21,215 nucleotides of DNA from Christensenella sp. UBA4247 (GTDB lineage Bacteria > Bacillota > Clostridia > Christensenellales > CAG-1252), in assembly GCA_002395405.1 (NCBI GenBank), contig DGWX01000012.1:1-21215 (forward strand), written 5' to 3'. Position numbers and translations under genes: made by a program. The notes beneath the pieces are model-generated. The model was not told the origin of the DNA. It did no database searches and worked only from the letters and a program-made list of their open reading frames with translations. Positions 1 through 8,441 of this stretch are shown here, one piece after another (position 1 is the stretch's first letter; each line of letters begins with the position of its first letter).

Positions 1-19
1 TTTTTGCTTAATCTATTCT

Positions 20-55
20 GTTTTCAAGCTACGATTGCCACCTCGATTTCGAGAT
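20..55 (+). CRISPR. Possible terminal repeat of a type II-like CRISPR array (single copy)
   Basis: This 36-nt element starts GTTTTCAAGCTACG, which closely resembles the 5' end of type II repeats (the S. pyogenes repeat starts GTTTTAGAGCTATG). It contains the dyad CTCGATTTCGAG at 42-53. Bases 1-19 to its left would be part of a spacer, and the AT-rich sequence from 56 onward would be the flank of the array. Only one copy is visible and no cas gene is in the window, so this is an inference from length, 5' motif and position. Alternatives are part of a tracrRNA locus on the minus strand or an unrelated structured RNA. Confidence 0.3.
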
Positions 56-295
56 AGCCTAATTATATTAACATATTGTAAAAAACCTGTCAATATGTTT
101 TTTTCAAAAAATTTGCGTTTTTCAAAAAATTTTTCAGTTTTTTTCTTTTTTATAAAAAAACGCGTTCTTTCCGACCTTTCTTTGCCTTTTATTGCGGGTT
201 TTTGATCGCCTCTTCCCCCGTTCTTCCTCTTTTTTGCTCGAAATTCCCTCTCTTTTTATAACGCGGTTTTCCCTCCTCCTTTTCTCGGGCGGCTA
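56..295. other. Non-coding AT-rich then pyrimidine-rich stretch
   Basis: No credible coding region is visible. Bases 56-160 are very AT-rich, with homopolymer runs, two copies of TTTTTCAAAAAATTT and a T6-ATA-A7 near-palindrome at 146-160. Bases 165-292 are strongly C+T biased on the plus strand. The promoter of the downstream operon follows directly. Confidence 0.6.
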
Positions 296-324
296 TTGCT
301 TTCCATGCCGGTATATGCTATAAT
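296..324 (+). promoter_or_regulatory. Sigma-A-type promoter of the GH105 operon
   Basis: TTGCTT (296-301), a 17-bp spacer, then TATAAT (319-324) preceded by an extended -10 TGC. Transcription would start near 331, giving a leader of about 115 nt. The leader contains a TCCCC/GGGGA hairpin with loop TAATATC and ends in the SD GGAG at 437-440, five bases before the ATG. Confidence 0.7.
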
Positions 325-445
325 TTTAACATTGCATTATATATATACTCGCACGCGGAAAGAGCTTCGCTGCCGATCGGCGATCCCCTAATATCGGGGA
401 AAGAGGCGATAATTTCATCTCCTTCCGTTTTCGTTCGGAGAAAGT

Positions 446-1528
446 ATGGATAAAGATTTCAAGAAAGTAACCGATCTCTGCGACTATTTGACACAAGCGT
501 GGCGCCCCGAATCTCTCAGATGGGGATGGGGCGAAGCGCTTTTTTGTTACGCGCTCGCCGAGCTGGACGATTTTATAAAAGAAGATCGTTATTTCCCCTT
601 TATCAAAGGATATTGCGATAAATTCGTTCGCTCCGAGCCCGTCGTGGACGCGTCCGATACCGCCGCGCCCGCGCTCGCGACCTATTACGCCTATAAGAAA
701 ACGGGGAACGAATCTTATAAAAAGCTGACCGATCTTTCCCTCGAATACATTCGAACCGTTCCGAAGATCTTAAACGACGAGATCCCCAACCATTTCGGTT
801 TTTCGAAAGACGCGAAGGATTATCCCCCTTCCGTTTGGGTGGATAGTTTGATGATGTTCAGCGTGTTCCCCGCGCGCTACGGAAAAGAGCAAGGGGATCT
901 CGCCCTTCTCGATTACGCCGCTCGCCTGCCGAAAACCTTTGCGGATTGTTTAATGGACGAAGAAAGCGGGCTTTTTTATCACTCGTATCGCGTAAACGAG
1001 CAAAGGCACTATCCTTATAGGAAAATCTTTTGGGGCAGAGGAAACGGCTGGGTCGCAACGGCGCTGCCGATGATCCTCGAACGGATCGGGAAAGAAAATC
1101 CGCATTATGACGAGATCGCTGAAATTTTCCGAAAGAATATAGACGGGATCCTGCGCTATCAGCGCGCGGACGGCTCCTTCTCCACCGTTTTGAATAAACC
1201 CAAGCGCACCTATCGCGAGCTTTCCGCGACCGCGCTCGTTGCCTGCGGACTTTTCGCGGGCATTCGCCTCGGGCTTCTTTCCGACGAAGAGTATCGCCCT
1301 CAAGCGGAAAAAGCCTATCGCGCCGTGAGCGATCGCGTGTACTATAAAGACGGCGGCGTATTTATGCCAGAAATATCGAGACCGACCGTTCCGATGGCGC
1401 ATATTCCCTACCTTTGGTACAAATTCTTGCCGAGGGGAAATAACTGGAATTACGGCGTTGCGGCATTCGTGTTCGCCGCGATCGAGAAAGAAAAAGCGGA
1501 CGAGTTTTCTATCACTTCGAAAAAATGA
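446..1528 (+). CDS. GH105/GH88-type unsaturated uronyl (rhamnogalacturonyl) hydrolase
   Basis: The 360-residue protein has the features of the YteR/RhiN family (GH105), (alpha/alpha)6-barrel enzymes that hydrolyse the unsaturated uronic acid left on oligosaccharides by polysaccharide lyases. Visible family landmarks are WGWGEALFCYALAEL at 26-40, the WVDSLMM segment with the likely general-acid Asp133, GLFYHSYRV at 175-183 and the hallmark FWGRGNGWVATALP at 195-208. There is no signal peptide, so it should act in the cytoplasm on imported oligosaccharides, and the length is normal. The start is set by GGAG five bases upstream. The stop overlaps the next gene's start in an ATGA, implying translational coupling. 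No lyase of a named family, transporter or regulator accompanies it here, so the exact substrate (pectin side chain, glycosaminoglycan or other uronate glycan) is open. Confidence 0.85.
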   Translation: MDKDFKKVTDLCDYLTQAWRPESLRWGWGEALFCYALAELDDFIKEDRYFPFIKGYCDKFVRSEPVVDASDTAAPALATYYAYKKTGNESYKKLTDLSLEYIRTVPKILNDEIPNHFGFSKDAKDYPPSVWVDSLMMFSVFPARYGKEQGDLALLDYAARLPKTFADCLMDEESGLFYHSYRVNEQRHYPYRKIFWGRGNGWVATALPMILERIGKENPHYDEIAEIFRKNIDGILRYQRADGSFSTVLNKPKRTYRELSATALVACGLFAGIRLGLLSDEEYRPQAEKAYRAVSDRVYYKDGGVFMPEISRPTVPMAHIPYLWYKFLPRGNNWNYGVAAFVFAAIEKEKADEFSITSKK

Positions 1529-3669
1529 AGCGCGCCGCCCCTTCTCTCGACCCGCAAACCCCTCTTGCCAAAACCGCCGCTAAGATCATCGCGCTTTTTT
1601 TGATCGCGGCGATCCTTTCCGTTCTTCTCGGCGACCTTTTCTTCCTTTTGAGCGTAAAAACCGCTTTGCGCCGCCCGAAGGACGAGGCCGCGTATTTCCA
1701 AAGCGATTACAAGATCTCCGAAGTAACTTGGGCGCTCGAACACCGAGGCGAAAGCAATCCCGCCTTTTCTTATACCTCGTCAGATCTGACGGAGGATATG
1801 CTCCTTGACGCGATCCGCCCGTATTGCGATTGGGTAAACGCCCGCTACGACAAAATGGATTTCAAAGCGGCGCGCCTATATCTCTTTATCCAAGCGGCGG
1901 ACGACGTTTTGGACGAGATCTCCCCTTCGGGCAAGGTTCGGAAAAAGCTGGACGACACCTTCCTCAATATGAAATTTTGGATCACGGAAAAGGGGGACGA
2001 CAGCGCCTGTTATTATTCGGAAAACCACCAAATCGCCTATTTTACCCTCGCCTATTTGATCGGCAGGCGCTACGCGGACAAACGCTTTTCGAACGACGGA
2101 AAAACGGGAAGCGAAAAGGCGGAAGAAGCGCGGGATCGCATTTTAACTTGGCTTGATCTGCGCGGGAAATACGGGTTTTCCGAATTTTATTCGCATAATT
2201 ATTTGCCCATCGATTTCGGAGAGCTTTCCCTTCTTATGCTTTACGGAGACAGAGCCGATACCCTTTTGATGGAAAAAGCCGCCGCCGTTCTCGATATTCT
2301 TTGCCTCGATTATGCGCTTTCTTATTCCTGCGGTACGATCATCGGCCCGCAAGGTCGCGCGTATGGGCGAAACAATATGAATACCGCCATCGAAGAAAAC
2401 AATTCCGATCGCATCATCGACGCGATTTGGAACGATTCTTTATCCTTCGGCGGGAAATACGATTGCGGCGAGCATCAAGCCGATTTCTTCATCAAACTGG
2501 TAAACGCAACGGACGAAAACGGACTTCCTCTGTACGAAGTACCCGACGTGATTCAAAAAATCGGAGAAAGCAGCGAAACGCAAGTGATCAAAACCTCTTT
2601 CGGCGTAAATACCGAAGAGTATGAAAAAGAAGGGCTTCTCGGGCAATCGGACAAGCAGATCATGTTCCAGCTCGGAAGCGGCGCGCTGACCAACCCCGCC
2701 GTTATTCTGAACACCCTGCGCTTCGTTTCCGATCATTCCCTATGGTCGAACGATTTTCTCTCCACCTTCAAGTTCTGCAATCTGAGCTTGCTTCGCGACC
2801 TCGGGCTTCTCCCGCGCCTATCCTCTTCTTTTAACATATATACGAACGGAATGTCTCTCGACCGCGCGAACGTTTATATCTATAAAACGCAAGATTATAA
2901 GCTTTCGACCCTCTTTGACTATAAAACGGGACAATCGGGCGCACAGCAAACGACGATGGCGCTCACGCTCCCGGGCGGCGTAACGGTTTATACGACGCAT
3001 CCTCTTACGAATCGGCGCGAATACGACGCGGCTCCCGGCTATTGGGCGGGGTTCGGCGTGGCGCCGCAAAGCGCGCAACACGAAAACGTTTCTCTCTTGA
3101 TCCACAAGATCCCCCGCTCCGTTGCCCTCTCTCCCTATAAAATGCTTTCCTTCACCCATACGTTCCTGCCCGAGGAACTGTTAGACGAGGTTATCGTAAA
3201 GGGCAATTACGCGTTCGCGAGAAAAGGAAACGTTCTCTTCGCGATCATCGGTTCGAGCGCGTTCGAATACAAAGCCTTCGATCCCGCCGTTTCCGACGCG
3301 GCTCCCGGCGTTCTGACGGACGAAAGCAAGCGCTACGAGCTCGTGCAAAACGGGCGCTATCAAGCGACCTGCTACGAGGTTTCGACTCTGCAAAAAGAAG
3401 GGAGTATCGGCAATTTTATGGCAAGGATCGAATCCAATGCCTTCTCTCTTTCCGAAAACAAGCTGTCTTACCGTTCGAACGGGAAAGACTATTCCCTCTC
3501 CTATTCGGGCGATTTCTTCGTTGATTCCGCAAAACAAAACGCCCTCTTTTCCCGATACGACAGCCCTTACGTACACGCCGATTATCTTTCGAATGAGATC
3601 TCGATCGATTATAAAGGGCAAACCTATTTTATAAACGTTGAGAGAGCGCTCCGCGGCGAAACGAAATAA
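1525..3669 (+). CDS. Membrane-anchored putative (alpha/alpha)-toroid polysaccharide-active protein
   Basis: The 714-residue protein has one hydrophobic segment at about 19-44 after a basic N-terminus, so it is predicted to be anchored with the bulk outside. Residues 90-430 look all-helical, with YSENHQI at 164-170, GFSEFYSHNY at 217-226 and GRAYGR at 277-282. I associate this pattern with an uncharacterised heparinase/alginate-lyase-like toroid family, from memory and without a search. The C-terminal part (about 430-714) looks beta-rich, as in lyases with a toroid plus beta-sandwich. Coupling to the GH105 gene through ATGA and the absence of its own SD suggest a shared pathway: this protein could cleave or bind a uronate glycan at the surface, with the hydrolase acting on products inside. 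Catalytic activity is not demonstrated by the sequence. Confidence 0.55.
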   Translation: MKRAAPSLDPQTPLAKTAAKIIALFLIAAILSVLLGDLFFLLSVKTALRRPKDEAAYFQSDYKISEVTWALEHRGESNPAFSYTSSDLTEDMLLDAIRPYCDWVNARYDKMDFKAARLYLFIQAADDVLDEISPSGKVRKKLDDTFLNMKFWITEKGDDSACYYSENHQIAYFTLAYLIGRRYADKRFSNDGKTGSEKAEEARDRILTWLDLRGKYGFSEFYSHNYLPIDFGELSLLMLYGDRADTLLMEKAAAVLDILCLDYALSYSCGTIIGPQGRAYGRNNMNTAIEENNSDRIIDAIWNDSLSFGGKYDCGEHQADFFIKLVNATDENGLPLYEVPDVIQKIGESSETQVIKTSFGVNTEEYEKEGLLGQSDKQIMFQLGSGALTNPAVILNTLRFVSDHSLWSNDFLSTFKFCNLSLLRDLGLLPRLSSSFNIYTNGMSLDRANVYIYKTQDYKLSTLFDYKTGQSGAQQTTMALTLPGGVTVYTTHPLTNRREYDAAPGYWAGFGVAPQSAQHENVSLLIHKIPRSVALSPYKMLSFTHTFLPEELLDEVIVKGNYAFARKGNVLFAIIGSSAFEYKAFDPAVSDAAPGVLTDESKRYELVQNGRYQATCYEVSTLQKEGSIGNFMARIESNAFSLSENKLSYRSNGKDYSLSYSGDFFVDSAKQNALFSRYDSPYVHADYLSNEISIDYKGQTYFINVERALRGETK

Positions 3670-3702
3670 AGCGATCCTCTTTTTCCTTTCTTTTATAAAA
3701 AA

Positions 3703-3746
3703 ACCCTCGCTTCCCGATTTTTGGGAAAACGAGGGTCCTTTTTTTT
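3703..3746. terminator. Bidirectional intrinsic terminator between convergent operons
   Basis: ACCCTCG (3703-3709) pairs with CGAGGGT (3730-3736), and TTCCC (3711-3715) pairs with GGGAA (3723-3727) around a GATTTTT loop. A run of eight T follows on the plus strand (3739-3746). A run of seven A on the left side (3697-3703) becomes a T-run for minus-strand transcription. It can therefore end both the toroid-protein operon and the gyrA operon. Confidence 0.85.
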
Positions 3747-3755
3747 GATCCGTTG

Positions 3756-6293
3756 TTATTCGGCGTCGGTCTCCTTTTCTTCTTCGGGCTGCGCCGCGCC
3801 TTCCGAAGCGGTCTCTTCTATGAACTCATCCTCTTCGTAGCGCTCGGTCAAAGCCACGCTGACGACTTTGCTGTTCAGCTTGCCCGCGCTCATGATCTTA
3901 ACGCCCTGCGCCGCGCGGCCGAGTTTGCTGATCTCGTCTATGTGCGTGCGAATGATAACGCCGCTTTCCGTGATCAGCATAATATCGCCGTCGGGCTTGC
4001 AGGTTTTGAGAGCGGCGATCCTACCGGTCTTTTCGTTAAACGTTCCGGCTTTGATACCCGATCCCGCGCGACCTTGAACGCGATATTCGTCCACGTCCGT
4101 ACGCTTTCCGTATCCGTTTTCGGTTATGGTCAAAACTTCGTCTCCTTCGCGAATGACTTCCATATCCACGATATAGTCGTCTTCTCCGATCTTCATCGAG
4201 CGAACGCCACCCGCGGTCCTGCCCATAATTCTGACGTCTTCTTCCTTAAAGCGAATACATTTTCCGAGCGAGGACGCCATGATCAATTCCTCGCCGCCCA
4301 TCGTTAAGCGGGCGCTTATCAGCTCGTCGCCGTCCATAAGCCCGATCGCGATCTTACCGCCGCGCCTGACGTTTTCATACTCGGAAAGGGCCGTACGCTT
4401 GATCTTGCCCATTCTCGTGGCAAGAACGAGGTTTCCGCTTCTCCCCTGCTCTTCCGTAACGGGAAGAACGGTCGTTATCTTTTCGCCTTCGGAGAGCTGC
4501 AAAAGGTTTACGATCGCCCTGCCTCTCGCCGTACGCGCCGCTTCGGGAACTTCGTAAGCCTTAATGACGTACGCTTTGCCGTAATTGGTAAAGAAGAAAA
4601 GATCGTCGTGCGTGCAGCAGGTAAAAATATCCGTTACGAAATCTTCGTCCTTGGGTTTATGCGCGGTCACGCCCACGCCGCCCCTATGTTGGGAGCGATA
4701 TTCCTTCAAAGGAACGCGCTTAACGTAACCGAAATGCGTTTTGGAGATAACGACGTCCTCTCTCGCGATCATATCCGCGATATTGAGCCCGCTGTACGCA
4801 TAGGTGATCTCGCTCTTTCTCTCCGTTCCGAACTTGTTCTTGATTTCGAGCATTTCGTCTTTGATGATCGAATTGCGGAGAGCGGGATCCGCCAAAATGG
4901 AACGGTAGTACGCGATATTCTTTTCGGTCTCTTCCATTTCCGCGATCAAGCTGCCCGTTTCCATCGAAGTAAGCCTGTGAAGGCGGATATCGAGGATCGC
5001 GTTCGCCTGCTTCTCGGAAAGGGAGAAGGCTTCCATCAGCTTGCCTTGCGCTTCCTGCCTGTCTTTCGCGGCGCGAATGATGGCGATAACTTCGTCTATA
5101 TTTTGCAGCGCGATAACGAGACCGGACAAAATATGGTTCTTATCTTCCGCCTTTTGCAGATCGAACTTCGTACGCCTGTCCACAACGTCCTGCTGGTGCT
5201 TTACGTAAGCGGTCAGGATCTCTTTCAAATTCATGATCTTGGGCGTACCGTCGTCCAGCGCGAGGAAGATCATACTGATGGACTTTTGCAGCTCGGTATG
5301 CTTAAAGAGCATATTGAGAACGACTTGCGCGTTCGCGTCGCGCTTGATATCGATCACGAAGCGCATTCCCACGCGGTCGGACTCGTCGCGAATATCGGCG
5401 ATACCATCGATCTTTTTATCCTTTACGAGGTCGGCAATGGTTTTGATGAGCTTTGCCTTATTGACCTGATAGGGGATCTCGGTGACCGCGATGCGGCTCC
5501 TCGTTCCGTTGTTATACTCTTCGATCTCGGTCTTCGCTCTCAAAATACAGCTGCCGCGACCGGTCAAATAGGCGTTTCGAACGTCCTGACCGCCGAGAAT
5601 CAGCGCTCCCGTCGGAAAATCGGGGGCGGGAACGTATTTCATCAAGTCGAGAATATCAATATCGGGATCATCGATCAAAGCGCAAGTCGCGTCGATCACT
5701 TCCGAAAGATTGTGCGGCGGAATGGAAGTCGCCATACCGACCGCGATACCGTCCGATCCGTTTACGAGGAGATTCGGGTAACGGGAAGGCAGAACTTCGG
5801 GCTGCATACGGGTATCGTCAAAGTTCGGATAAAAGTCAACGGTTTCTTTGTCGATATCGCGAAGCATTTCGAGCGCCATCTTGCTCATTCTCGCTTCGGT
5901 GTACCTATACGCCGCGGCGGGGTCGCCGTCCACCGAACCGAAGTTTCCGTGTCCGTCCACGAGGGGCATATTGATCGAGAAATTCTGCGCCAAACGAACG
6001 AGCGCGTCATAAACCGAGCTGTCGCCGTGCGGGTGATACTTACCGAGCACGTCACCAACGATCGTCGCGCACTTTTTGAAGGGTTTATCGGGCGTTAAGC
6101 CGATCTCGTTCATCGCGTACAAAATACGGCGATGGACGGGCTTTAATCCGTCGCGCACGTCGGGGATCGCGCGGCTGACGTTTACCGCCATTGCGTACGA
6201 AATAAAGGATTTCTTCATTTCGCTTTCGCAGCCTACTTCCACGATTTTGGTATTATCGATTATATCTCCGTGTTGCAATTCTTTATCTTTCAT
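3756..6293 (-). CDS. gyrA: DNA gyrase subunit A
   Basis: The 845-residue A subunit is the DNA-breakage and rejoining half of gyrase, which introduces negative supercoils. The catalytic tyrosine is Tyr131 in AAAYRYTEARM, next to Arg130. The quinolone-determining region reads HPHGDSSVYD, with Ser92 and Asp96 at the E. coli Ser83 and Asp87 positions, so there is no classical resistance substitution. The GyrA box, which separates GyrA from ParC, reads QHRGGVG at 535-541, keeping Q, RGG and G but with Val in place of the usual Lys/Arg. A beta-pinwheel follows and the tail is very acidic. Eleven bases separate it from gyrB, and its SD (GAGGTGG) begins within the gyrB stop region, so the two are co-transcribed. 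Length is normal. Confidence 0.97.
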   Translation of the reverse strand: MKDKELQHGDIIDNTKIVEVGCESEMKKSFISYAMAVNVSRAIPDVRDGLKPVHRRILYAMNEIGLTPDKPFKKCATIVGDVLGKYHPHGDSSVYDALVRLAQNFSINMPLVDGHGNFGSVDGDPAAAYRYTEARMSKMALEMLRDIDKETVDFYPNFDDTRMQPEVLPSRYPNLLVNGSDGIAVGMATSIPPHNLSEVIDATCALIDDPDIDILDLMKYVPAPDFPTGALILGGQDVRNAYLTGRGSCILRAKTEIEEYNNGTRSRIAVTEIPYQVNKAKLIKTIADLVKDKKIDGIADIRDESDRVGMRFVIDIKRDANAQVVLNMLFKHTELQKSISMIFLALDDGTPKIMNLKEILTAYVKHQQDVVDRRTKFDLQKAEDKNHILSGLVIALQNIDEVIAIIRAAKDRQEAQGKLMEAFSLSEKQANAILDIRLHRLTSMETGSLIAEMEETEKNIAYYRSILADPALRNSIIKDEMLEIKNKFGTERKSEITYAYSGLNIADMIAREDVVISKTHFGYVKRVPLKEYRSQHRGGVGVTAHKPKDEDFVTDIFTCCTHDDLFFFTNYGKAYVIKAYEVPEAARTARGRAIVNLLQLSEGEKITTVLPVTEEQGRSGNLVLATRMGKIKRTALSEYENVRRGGKIAIGLMDGDELISARLTMGGEELIMASSLGKCIRFKEEDVRIMGRTAGGVRSMKIGEDDYIVDMEVIREGDEVLTITENGYGKRTDVDEYRVQGRAGSGIKAGTFNEKTGRIAALKTCKPDGDIMLITESGVIIRTHIDEISKLGRAAQGVKIMSAGKLNSKVVSVALTERYEEDEFIEETASEGAAQPEEEKETDAE

Positions 6294-6304
6294 ATTCCAC
6301 CTCG

Positions 6305-8209
6305 TTAAATATCAAGCTCTGCGACGAGTTTCGCGTTTTGCTCGATAAACTGACGGCGCAGCTCCGGTTGCTCGCCCATAAGGACGGTAAACGTTTCGTC
6401 CGCTTTCATCGCGTCTTCCAGACGCACTTTGAGTAAGATCCTCGATTCGGGGCTCATCGTCGTTTCCCAGAGTTGTTCGGGATCCATCTCACCGAGACCT
6501 TTATAGCGCTGGATCTCGTATCCTTTTCTTCCGAGAGAATCGAGATAGGTATTCAGATCGTCGTCGTTATAGAAATACTTTTCGTCCTTCCCCTTGCTGA
6601 CTTTATAAAGCGGGGGTTGCGCGATGTACACGTGCCCTTCTTCGATCAAGGGGCGCATAAAGCGGAAGAAGAAGGTCAGCATCAAAATGCGGATGTGTGA
6701 ACCGTCCACATCGGCATCGGTCATACAAATGATCTTGTCGTAGCGAAGTTTTTCGGTACTGAATTCCTCGCCGATACCGCCGCCGAACGCCGTGATCATC
6801 GATTTGATCTCTTCGTTTTCGAGAACGTGATTCAGCCTTGCCTTTTCCACGTTCAGAATTTTACCGCGCAGGGGCAATATCGCCTGAAAACGTCTGTCTC
6901 TGCCCGACTTTGCCGAACCGCCTGCGGAATCGCCCTCGACGAGGAATATCTCGCATTTGGACGCGTCTTTCTCCGTGCAGTCCGCGAGCTTTCCGGGAAG
7001 AGTCGTGTTTTCAAGGAAACCTTTGCGGCGGGTCTCGTCTCTGACTTTTCTCGCGGCTTCCTTCGCCTTTTGCGCGTTGATCGAGCGAAGAACGAGCTCT
7101 TTGCTCTCCTTCGGATGCTCTTCCATATATGTTCCGAGGCATTCGGTCAAAACGCGCGAAACGATCGTTCTCATCTCGCTGTTTCCGAGCTTGGTTTTGG
7201 TTTGACCTTCAAATTGAGGGTTGGTCAGTTTTACGTTTATGACCGCGGTCAAGCCTTCGCGAACATCCTCGCCCGAAAGTTTTTCGCTCTCTTTAAGATA
7301 ATTCATCTTATGACCGTAATCGTTTATAATACGAGTCAAAGCTGCCTTAAAACCGTCAAGGTGTGTTCCGCCTTCTTCGGTATTGATATTGTTTGCGTAA
7401 GCGAAAACCGTTTCGCTGTACGTTTCGTTATATTGAAGGGCGATCTCTACTTCGCTCGTGTTTACCTTTTCGTCGAAATAAACGATTTCGGAGAAGAGTT
7501 TTTCGTGCGCCGCATTTAAGTCTTCCACGAAATGGATAATACCGCCGTCATACTTAAAATCGTCCTCGGTCACGGGATCGGTGCGAAGGTCTTTGATATT
7601 GATATGCAGACCTTTATTTAGGTACGCAAGCTCGCGCAGGCGGTGTTTCAGCGTATCATACTTAAACACGATGGTTTCGAAGATCTCTTTATCGGGGAAG
7701 AAGGTAACTTTCGTTCCCGTCTCTTCGCTGTCTCCCACGACTTTGAGATCGTATTGCGGCTTACCGCGCGAATACTCTTGCTTATAAATATGTCCGTTTT
7801 GACAAATCTCCACGGTCAACCATTCGGAAAGCGCGTTTACGACGGAAAGACCCACGCCGTGCAGTCCGCCGGAGATCGTATAACCCGAACCGCCGAACTT
7901 ACCGCCCGCGTGTAATTTGGTCAAAACGACTTCTACCGCCGATTTACCTTCGGACTTCTTAAATCCCGTCGGAATACCTCTTCCGTTATCCTGAACGGAA
8001 ACGCTGCCGTCCGCATTGATAACGACGTAAATATCCGTACAGTATCCGGCAAGAGCTTCGTCAATACTGTTATCCACGATCTCGGACACGAGATGGTGCA
8101 GCCCTCTTTCGTCCGTCGAGCCGATATACATACCCGGGCGAACACGCACCGGTTCCAACCCTTCCAAGACCTGAATCGCGTCCTCGTTATAGGAATTATT
8201 TCTTTCCAT
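6305..8209 (-). CDS. gyrB: DNA gyrase subunit B
   Basis: The 634-residue ATPase subunit of gyrase has the usual short Gram-positive length. The GHKL ATP site shows SEIVDNSIDEA (Glu43, Asn47), QDNGRGIP (about 73-80) and GGLHGVGLS (114-122). The transducer segment contains NPQFEGQTKTKLGN. The TOPRIM metal site shows EGDSAGG (425-431) and DADVDGSH (498-505), and the C-terminal QRYKGLGEM motif is at 567-575. The start follows a strong GGAGG with good spacing. It has its own promoter in the 232-bp gap after recF, so gyrB-gyrA can be expressed separately from dnaN-recF. Confidence 0.97.
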   Translation of the reverse strand: MERNNSYNEDAIQVLEGLEPVRVRPGMYIGSTDERGLHHLVSEIVDNSIDEALAGYCTDIYVVINADGSVSVQDNGRGIPTGFKKSEGKSAVEVVLTKLHAGGKFGGSGYTISGGLHGVGLSVVNALSEWLTVEICQNGHIYKQEYSRGKPQYDLKVVGDSEETGTKVTFFPDKEIFETIVFKYDTLKHRLRELAYLNKGLHINIKDLRTDPVTEDDFKYDGGIIHFVEDLNAAHEKLFSEIVYFDEKVNTSEVEIALQYNETYSETVFAYANNINTEEGGTHLDGFKAALTRIINDYGHKMNYLKESEKLSGEDVREGLTAVINVKLTNPQFEGQTKTKLGNSEMRTIVSRVLTECLGTYMEEHPKESKELVLRSINAQKAKEAARKVRDETRRKGFLENTTLPGKLADCTEKDASKCEIFLVEGDSAGGSAKSGRDRRFQAILPLRGKILNVEKARLNHVLENEEIKSMITAFGGGIGEEFSTEKLRYDKIICMTDADVDGSHIRILMLTFFFRFMRPLIEEGHVYIAQPPLYKVSKGKDEKYFYNDDDLNTYLDSLGRKGYEIQRYKGLGEMDPEQLWETTMSPESRILLKVRLEDAMKADETFTVLMGEQPELRRQFIEQNAKLVAELDI

Positions 8210-8252
8210 TTTTCCCTCCGATAATAGATTCCGTAATCATAATTAAAACGCG

Positions 8253-8266
8253 CGCGCACGTGCGCG
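8253..8266. promoter_or_regulatory. GC-only dyad in the gyrB leader
   Basis: CGCGCACGTGCGCG is a perfect 14-bp palindrome standing out from AT-rich surroundings. It lies just downstream of the predicted gyrB start point, so it could be an operator or a five-bp RNA stem with an ACGT loop. Function is inferred only from position. Confidence 0.4.
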
Positions 8267-8281
8267 TGTATAATAATATAT

Positions 8282-8311
8282 ATTATATAATATAAATTAA
8301 GTATAAGTAAA
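8282..8311 (-). promoter_or_regulatory. gyrB-gyrA promoter
   Basis: Read on the minus strand: TTTACT (complement of 8306-8311), an 18-bp spacer and a perfect TATAAT (complement of 8282-8287), with the start point expected near 8275. The -35 sequence and spacing match those of the dnaN promoter. The region is extremely AT-rich, which in gyrase genes can favour supercoiling-sensitive expression (inference). Confidence 0.65.
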
Positions 8312-8346
8312 TACTTTATGCCAATTTTTTTGGTAAAACCGAGGAG

Positions 8347-8355
8347 TTATCCACA
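8347..8355 (+). promoter_or_regulatory. Perfect DnaA box upstream of the gyrB promoter
   Basis: TTATCCACA exactly matches the consensus DnaA-binding nonamer. It lies about 36 bp upstream of the gyrB -35 and next to about 60 bp of almost pure A/T (8268-8330). It may let DnaA regulate gyrase, or form part of the origin. It is the only exact match I found in the non-coding gaps. Confidence 0.55.
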
Positions 8356-8441
8356 ATATCGGATGAATTTTTGTATAATTACTTTTTTTTCTTGTTTCAG
8401 AAAAGACTTTTTTCGACTTTTCGCCGTATGATCAGCAAGAA

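Noticed and set aside
4608..6098. A 496-residue open frame on the plus strand
   Set aside because: It lies wholly antisense to gyrA, has no ribosome binding site or recognisable motif, and is rich in His/Arg/Val as expected from the reverse frame of a GC-containing gene.
8374..8379. A plus-strand TATAAT antisense to the recF-gyrB gap
   Set aside because: No acceptable -35 lies at 16-18 bp, and it would drive transcription antisense into recF.
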